In this document: in pieces, positions 42,556-46,450 of the stretch
Position numbering within the stretch: the stretch's first letter is position 1
Layout of the letters: the number at the start of each line of letters is the position of its first letter
Source of the DNA: Caldifarciminota bacterium
Lineage (GTDB): Bacteria; Hydrothermota; Hydrothermia; LBFQ01; DSFT01
Assembly (NCBI GenBank): GCA_015494735.1
Contig: WGAQ01000159.1
Span: 1-46,450 of the forward strand
Reading direction: 5' to 3'
DNA length: 46,450 bases
Notes under the pieces: generated by a model
The model's database searches: none
What the model saw: only the letters and a program-made list of their open reading frames with translations
What the model was told of the DNA's origin: nothing
Program-made: the position numbers and the translations under genes

Positions 42556-43779
42556 TCAGAAGAATATCCCCGCAATAGAGCCCATGTGGGCGCCGGGATA
42601 GAGATTTTCTGCAATTACCACCTCTTCCACCGTCTCCACCAGGAGATAGGGAGCCTTGAGGTTATCGCCAATCCTCCTCTGCTCCTCCACGTAATCCTCG
42701 AGGGAAAGGACCCTCCTCCTGACGAAACTCTCGAACATGAGGGCCCCGTTTATCTTGTCCAGACGTCCCATGGCTCTGCCCATCATCTTATCCACCGCCT
42801 CGTGCATCTCCTCCGTACTGGATTCCATGAGCCATATGGAGTCCCCCTCGCTCAGGAATGCATTGAGCCTGATTCCCCTCTCCGATATATTCATGGGAAG
42901 GACAGCCCTGAAGATGCCCGGCTTGTTCTTATCTGCCACAGCGAACTGGAACCTGTTCAGTATGCGGCTGGCCTTCACGGGGTCCCTTATATCCTCCTCG
43001 CTGTATCCCTTTCTGGAAAGCACATCGAGCAGGATGTAGAATGCGGGGTCGTCATCCAGGGATATAATCATGTCGCCCCTTATACCCGTAATCTTGAAGG
43101 GTCTAACGGGATGAAATCCGTGGGCCTGGTCCACGTAAAATCTTACATCGGACTCCAGTTTGATGAATATGGCATGGTCCGTATAGGTCTTTCCGTTTAA
43201 CAGGAACGTCTGGTACTCCATCTTCTCAGGGTCCCCCACGATTCCCCCGATTATACCATCGAAACTGTCCGCAAATTCCACCAGGGCATTGTAGGTATTC
43301 TCCCCGGCGAGCGGAATGGAATTGGGGGCGAAGAACACAAGGTAATTATATTCCCTGTTGCTCGAACTTTCAATAAGTTTACCAACTGCTTCATGTATCG
43401 CCCTCTTGGAGCCGAGGGAGAACCCCTTCGCTATCTCCACGCGGGCTCTCACCTTCCTGGAGAATATTCCTACGGCAACCCCGCTCTCGGAGCCAGCCGA
43501 ATGGGCCGCCGCGAAGTTGTTCACGAGGATTGCCACCGGAACATCTCCCACCACGCTCCTTATACCGTCGTACACCTTCCGATAATCGTAGTCGGGGGTA
43601 ACGATTCCTATAGCGAGAGAGTACTCGTTGTCCTGAAGAAGAGAGGCAGCCTCCCTTGCAGCATCGACACCGGCACCGAAATTCTTCTCGGAGTTGGAGA
43701 ATCCGGCTCCGAAATACATGAACGTACCAGCCATCAACTGTTTTTTCGAAAAATCTACCCTGTCCTTAAACTTATCCAT
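42556..43779 (-). CDS. FIST-domain sensory protein
   Basis: The protein has 407 residues. The N-terminal FIST_N domain (GAGFSNSEKNFGAGVDAAREAA, SLAIGIVTPDYDY, GGIVGDPEKM) and C-terminal FIST_C domain (FKITGIRGDMI, RAVLPMN) cover the whole protein. FIST domains are proposed to bind small ligands such as amino acids, and they occur with chemotaxis or histidine kinase partners. There is no membrane segment, so sensing is cytoplasmic. It is the first gene of the eight-gene operon; a TATAAT box is 12 bases before its ATG. Confidence 0.88.
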   Translation of the reverse strand: MDKFKDRVDFSKKQLMAGTFMYFGAGFSNSEKNFGAGVDAAREAASLLQDNEYSLAIGIVTPDYDYRKVYDGIRSVVGDVPVAILVNNFAAAHSAGSESGVAVGIFSRKVRARVEIAKGFSLGSKRAIHEAVGKLIESSSNREYNYLVFFAPNSIPLAGENTYNALVEFADSFDGIIGGIVGDPEKMEYQTFLLNGKTYTDHAIFIKLESDVRFYVDQAHGFHPVRPFKITGIRGDMIISLDDDPAFYILLDVLSRKGYSEEDIRDPVKASRILNRFQFAVADKNKPGIFRAVLPMNISERGIRLNAFLSEGDSIWLMESSTEEMHEAVDKMMGRAMGRLDKINGALMFESFVRRRVLSLEDYVEEQRRIGDNLKAPYLLVETVEEVVIAENLYPGAHMGSIAGIFF

Positions 43780-43791
43780 AACGGCTTCACA

Positions 43792-43799
43792 ATTATAAA
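43792..43799. promoter_or_regulatory. Overlapping divergent -10 boxes
   Basis: ATTATA (43792-43797) reads TATAAT on the minus strand for the signalling operon, and TATAAA (43794-43799) serves the plus-strand CCA-adding enzyme gene. The two promoters share bases, so they may compete. Confidence 0.55.
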
Positions 43800-43820
43800 G
43801 GATTGAGGAGGGGCAAGGTC

Positions 43821-44822
43821 TTGAAAGACATCTACTACGTGGGAGGTGTTGTAAGGGACAGGCTGTTAGGTGTTCCCACGGAAGATGTGGACATGGTCTT
43901 CGTGCCCGATGAGGACGTGGAGAAGAGCATAAGGGAAGTCATCGCATTCATGGAATCCCGGGGCTTCACCCTCAGGATGCGCACTCCCTTCAACACGCTC
44001 AAGTTCGAGAAGGGGGAGAAGGTGGTGGATGTGGCGATGGCGAGGAGGGAAAAGTATCCCCGTCCCGCGTCTCTCCCGAAAGTGGAGCCCGTATTCGACA
44101 TAGTGGAGGACCTGGCCCGGAGGGACTTCACCATAAATGCCATGGCGATGGATATGCATGGGAGGATAATCGACCCCTTCGGAGGAAGGGAGCACCTGAG
44201 GAAGAAAATCCTGATTCCCATATCCAGTTTCATCGACGACCCCACCAGAATCTTCAGGGGAATCCGATATGCGAGGAGGCTCGATCTCAGGTACTCCAGA
44301 AACTTCATGCGGCAGACCGCCAGGGGAAAGCGATACATTCCTGTGCTGTCCTTCGCCCGCATAAAGAACGAACTGGAGCGCATAAGCGTGGAGAGGAAGA
44401 GGTTGCACATGTGGGAGGATATAGTCCACTGGAGGCTTCTGGGAGAGGGCATGATTCCTTCCCTTCTTTCCGAGGTGGAACCGCATATCCCCCACGAGAA
44501 GGGCATGTGGATATTCTTCTTCACCTCCATGGGACTGACCTTCCACAAACTGGAGCACATTACACGGAGGGAGAGGCAATACCTCGAATCCCTTCCGCTG
44601 GCCGGTGAGGATGACCCCATGCGGATTCACAAACTCCTGTATAACCGGGACAGGTACATCGCCCTCATGCTCTACGTGAGAACCGGACGGGATTTCTTCC
44701 TCAGATACTTCGAAAGGAGGGACTCATGCAGGAAGAGGATAAAGGGACTGAAAGGGGAGAAATTCCACAGGGCGTGGCTGGAATGTATATATGGAAGATG
44801 GGATGATTCGGGAAACGGTTAA
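43821..44822 (+). CDS. CCA-adding enzyme / poly(A) polymerase family nucleotidyltransferase
   Basis: The protein has 333 residues. The class II motifs are GGVVRDRLLG, Asp22-x-Asp24 (EDVDMVF), RRDFTINAMA and FRGIRYARRL. Such enzymes repair or add the 3' CCA of tRNA; poly(A) polymerase is the alternative. It is shorter than many (about 400-450) and has no HD domain. The start is TTG at 43821, nine bases after AGGAGG; another TTG at 43803 would overlap that site. Confidence 0.88.
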   Translation: MKDIYYVGGVVRDRLLGVPTEDVDMVFVPDEDVEKSIREVIAFMESRGFTLRMRTPFNTLKFEKGEKVVDVAMARREKYPRPASLPKVEPVFDIVEDLARRDFTINAMAMDMHGRIIDPFGGREHLRKKILIPISSFIDDPTRIFRGIRYARRLDLRYSRNFMRQTARGKRYIPVLSFARIKNELERISVERKRLHMWEDIVHWRLLGEGMIPSLLSEVEPHIPHEKGMWIFFFTSMGLTFHKLEHITRRERQYLESLPLAGEDDPMRIHKLLYNRDRYIALMLYVRTGRDFFLRYFERRDSCRKRIKGLKGEKFHRAWLECIYGRWDDSGNG

Positions 44823-44830
44823 TCCTTCTG

Positions 44831-44836
44831 TAAATT
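44831..44836 (+). promoter_or_regulatory. TAAATT before the SDR gene
   Basis: The -10-like hexamer ends nine bases before the ATG at 44846. Confidence 0.4.
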
Positions 44837-44845
44837 TTTGAAACC

Positions 44846-45508
44846 ATGAAAACAGCAGTCATAAGCGGAGTGAGTTCGGGAATCGGTCTGGAAGTTGCAA
44901 GGAGACTTCTGGCCGAAAAGTACATGGTTATAGGATGCTCCCGCAACAGGCCCCCTATAGATGACATCGTATTCTTCAAATGCGACATACGGAACACGGA
45001 TGAGGTGGAATCTTTCGCCCGATTCGTGAAGGAGAAGGTCAGCCACATAGACGTCCTGCTCAACAACGCGGGGATGACCTACGTGAAGAAGTTCGAGGAC
45101 TTCATACCGGAAGAGATCGACGAAATCATTGAGACCAATACCATCGGCATCATGAAGAAGACCCTCCTGCTCCTTCCCCTTCTGAAAGAGGGCTCCATAA
45201 TAATCAACCTGGGCTCGGTGGCCGCCGTCATGCACTTCCCCGAGTGGTCCGTGTATAATGCCAGCAAATTCGCCCTCAGGGGGTGGAGCAAGGCCCTCAG
45301 GAAGGAGCTGTCGGAGAGGGGAATAAGGGTCACCCTGATAAATCCGGGAGCGGTCTGGACCCCCTTCTGGGAGAAGATAGGCTTCGAGAGGGCGTACAAT
45401 ATGCTGAGTGCAGAGGATGTGGCCCAGGTGATTATGGATGTGATACACCTTCCGCCCCACGTGGATGTGGAGGAACTGCTCATAACCCATGTCAGGAGAG
45501 CCCATTGA
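44846..45508 (+). CDS. Short-chain dehydrogenase/reductase
   Basis: The protein has 220 residues. The NAD(P) site is GVSSGIG (8-14), NNAG is at 73-76, and the catalytic Ser124, Tyr137 and Lys141 (YNASK) are all present. The substrate cannot be told from sequence. Basic residues after the second strand (CSRNR) suggest NADPH. The stop overlaps the TTG start of sfsA. Confidence 0.9.
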   Translation: MKTAVISGVSSGIGLEVARRLLAEKYMVIGCSRNRPPIDDIVFFKCDIRNTDEVESFARFVKEKVSHIDVLLNNAGMTYVKKFEDFIPEEIDEIIETNTIGIMKKTLLLLPLLKEGSIIINLGSVAAVMHFPEWSVYNASKFALRGWSKALRKELSERGIRVTLINPGAVWTPFWEKIGFERAYNMLSAEDVAQVIMDVIHLPPHVDVEELLITHVRRAH

Positions 45509-46191
45509 AAATCCATATAAGGGAAGGGCGGTTCGTAAGGAGGGTTTCGAGGGTTTCCGCCACCGTGGTGTACGAAGGAAGGGAAGAACTGGTTCACCTC
45601 AACAACACGGGCAAACTGCTGGACATCCTCAGGCCGGGGACCACGGTGGCCCTCATGCCCATAAATGGAAAGAAGACCAGATTTCGCATCGTGGGAACCC
45701 GCGTGGATGAGGAGTGGTACACTCTGATAGACACCAATCTGCAGGAAAAGGTCGTGGTCCGGTGGATAGAGGAGAGGCGAATAGGATGGCTCAGAGGTTA
45801 TCGGGTGGAAGGGAGGCACGTGAAGGTGGGCAATTCGAGGATAGACCTCCTTCTGAAGGATGAAAGGGATGAGGAGCTCCTTCTGGAGATAAAGAGCGCT
45901 GTATTCTACTTTCCGGAGGACTCCAGCGCCCGATATCCGGACACCATAACGGAAAGGGGTCAGAAACACATAAGGGAGCTGTCCGGTCTTCCCGGAAAAA
46001 GGGGCATCCTGTTCATTGCAGCCCATCCCCACGCCCGCCTCTTCCGGCCCTGCTCCCTGGACCCGGAGATACCCCGACTACTGAAAGATGCCAGAGATAG
46101 GGGAGTGATACTGAAGGGTATATCCATGGCCCTGCGAAGGGATGGGCGTATAGAACTCCTGAGCGACGATTTGCCCGTTATACTTCCCTGA
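45505..46191 (+). CDS. sfsA: SfsA-family nuclease
   Basis: The protein has 228 residues, the normal length. The start is TTG at 45505 with AGGAG upstream, overlapping the SDR stop. Family motifs are RFVRRVSRVSA, HLNNTGKLLDIL, SRIDLLL, LLEIKSAVFYFPEDSS, RGQKHIREL and LFIAAHPHA. SfsA was first linked to sugar-fermentation control and is now seen as an OB-fold plus PD-(D/E)XK nuclease. The usual H-x-x-N-P/T-G motif reads HLNNTG here. The 3' end overlaps the convergent ispE gene by 14 bases. Confidence 0.92.
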   Translation: MKIHIREGRFVRRVSRVSATVVYEGREELVHLNNTGKLLDILRPGTTVALMPINGKKTRFRIVGTRVDEEWYTLIDTNLQEKVVVRWIEERRIGWLRGYRVEGRHVKVGNSRIDLLLKDERDEELLLEIKSAVFYFPEDSSARYPDTITERGQKHIRELSGLPGKRGILFIAAHPHARLFRPCSLDPEIPRLLKDARDRGVILKGISMALRRDGRIELLSDDLPVILP

Positions 46192-46450
46192 CCCCCACGA
46201 AGGCCGAGCCGCTCCCGCTCATGAAGACAAGAGGATACCTGCGTCGTAATGCCTCCCTGAACTTCCTCAAACGGGGTTCCACCTCCAAAGCCACCTCCTC
46301 GAAGACATTTTCTATGGAGGCGGAGAGGTCCCGCAGGCTCTTTTCCCTGAGGGCATCTATCACCCGGGAAATCCTCTCTTCCGCATACCCCCCGGAGACG
46401 AACAGTTTCCTCCTTCCCACCTCCCCATACATCCGCGCTGTGCTCAGATG
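46178..46450 (-). CDS. ispE: 4-diphosphocytidyl-2-C-methyl-D-erythritol kinase, C-terminal part
   Basis: The frame is open to the window edge, giving 90 residues without a start. STARMYGEV, SIENVFEEVALEVEPRL and VFMSGSGSAFVG match the C-terminal third of IspE (N-D/E-L, MSGSG). The full enzyme phosphorylates CDP-ME in the non-mevalonate isoprenoid pathway. The first part lies beyond position 46450. Confidence 0.82.
   Translation of the reverse strand, partial: HLSTARMYGEVGRRKLFVSGGYAEERISRVIDALREKSLRDLSASIENVFEEVALEVEPRLRKFREALRRRYPLVFMSGSGSAFVGVREV

Noticed and set aside
36620..43779. The signalling operon as a gliding or pilus polarity cluster
   Set aside because: MglA and MglB suggest polarity, but no pil, frz, gld or other motility gene is present in the window, so this function was not assigned.
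1..46450. CRISPR arrays, insertion sequences, prophage genes, tRNA or rRNA genes
   Set aside because: No repeat-spacer pattern, transposase or integrase motif, terminal inverted repeats, cloverleaf with CCA end or rRNA-like sequence was seen by reading. A tRNAscan or covariance scan could still find a diverged RNA gene.

Overview
The window looks like chromosome from a diderm, probably thermophilic bacterium of a poorly cultured lineage. Outer-membrane traits are a TonB-dependent receptor, an Omp85 protein and two gingipain-like C25 peptidases with type IX-like C-terminal domains. It also encodes a V/A-type ATPase, complex I subunits and ATP-dependent PEP carboxykinase. AGG/AGA arginine and ATA isoleucine codons are abundant. 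This mix resembles candidate groups such as WOR-3/Hydrothermota, but that placement is inference; no rRNA, tRNA, CRISPR array or insertion sequence was seen.

Layout. 0-1.5 kb: a small FG-GAP-like secreted protein and a YgjP-type metalloprotein. 1.6-3.9 kb (minus): a TonB-dependent receptor behind a clear TPP riboswitch. 3.9-4.3 kb: a decayed gene remnant, then pstS. 5.3-11.2 kb (minus): a Trm112-like protein, a PorU-like C25 peptidase, a degenerate AroK-AroB fusion and V-ATPase subunit D. 11.3-13.5 kb: nuoA-nuoB (minus), a tiny membrane protein and nuoH (plus). 13.5-17.3 kb: CvpA, an M23 peptidase, a YtxH protein, a ligand-binding lipoprotein and an APH-family kinase. 17.3-24.0 kb: a small basic protein, a TPR-like protein, Omp85, V-ATPase subunit A, RlmN and SlyD. 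24.0-24.8 kb: remnants and one hypothetical ORF. 24.8-27.6 kb: KhtT/KhtU-like, Ndk, CdsA. 27.7-32.4 kb: a second C25 peptidase and DUF4159. 32.5-36.6 kb: pckA, CcdA, a propeller-like protein and a SufT-like protein. 36.6-43.8 kb (minus): an eight-gene signalling operon. 43.8-46.45 kb: CCA-adding enzyme, SDR, SfsA and the 3' end of ispE.

The most notable system is the operon at 43779-36620. It links, with tight spacing and several start/stop overlaps, a FIST sensor, an MglB-like roadblock protein, an MglA GTPase, a PAS histidine kinase, a response regulator with DUF4388 and a possible roadblock-like tail, another roadblock protein, a PP2C phosphatase and a membrane-anchored Ser/Thr kinase. Small-GTPase, two-component and Ser/Thr signalling therefore appear to share one transcription unit.

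Three genome-wide habits are visible. (1) A -10-like box (TAAACT, TAAAAT or TATAAT, often inside TTTAAACTTT) lies only 5-12 nt before many start codons, which suggests common leaderless transcription. (2) Several terminator hairpins begin inside the TAG stop codon. (3) Many exported proteins begin with very short, uncharged hydrophobic leaders. Other points are the thiamin-controlled receptor, the apparently dead AroKB-like protein, and the scattering of V-ATPase and complex I genes.
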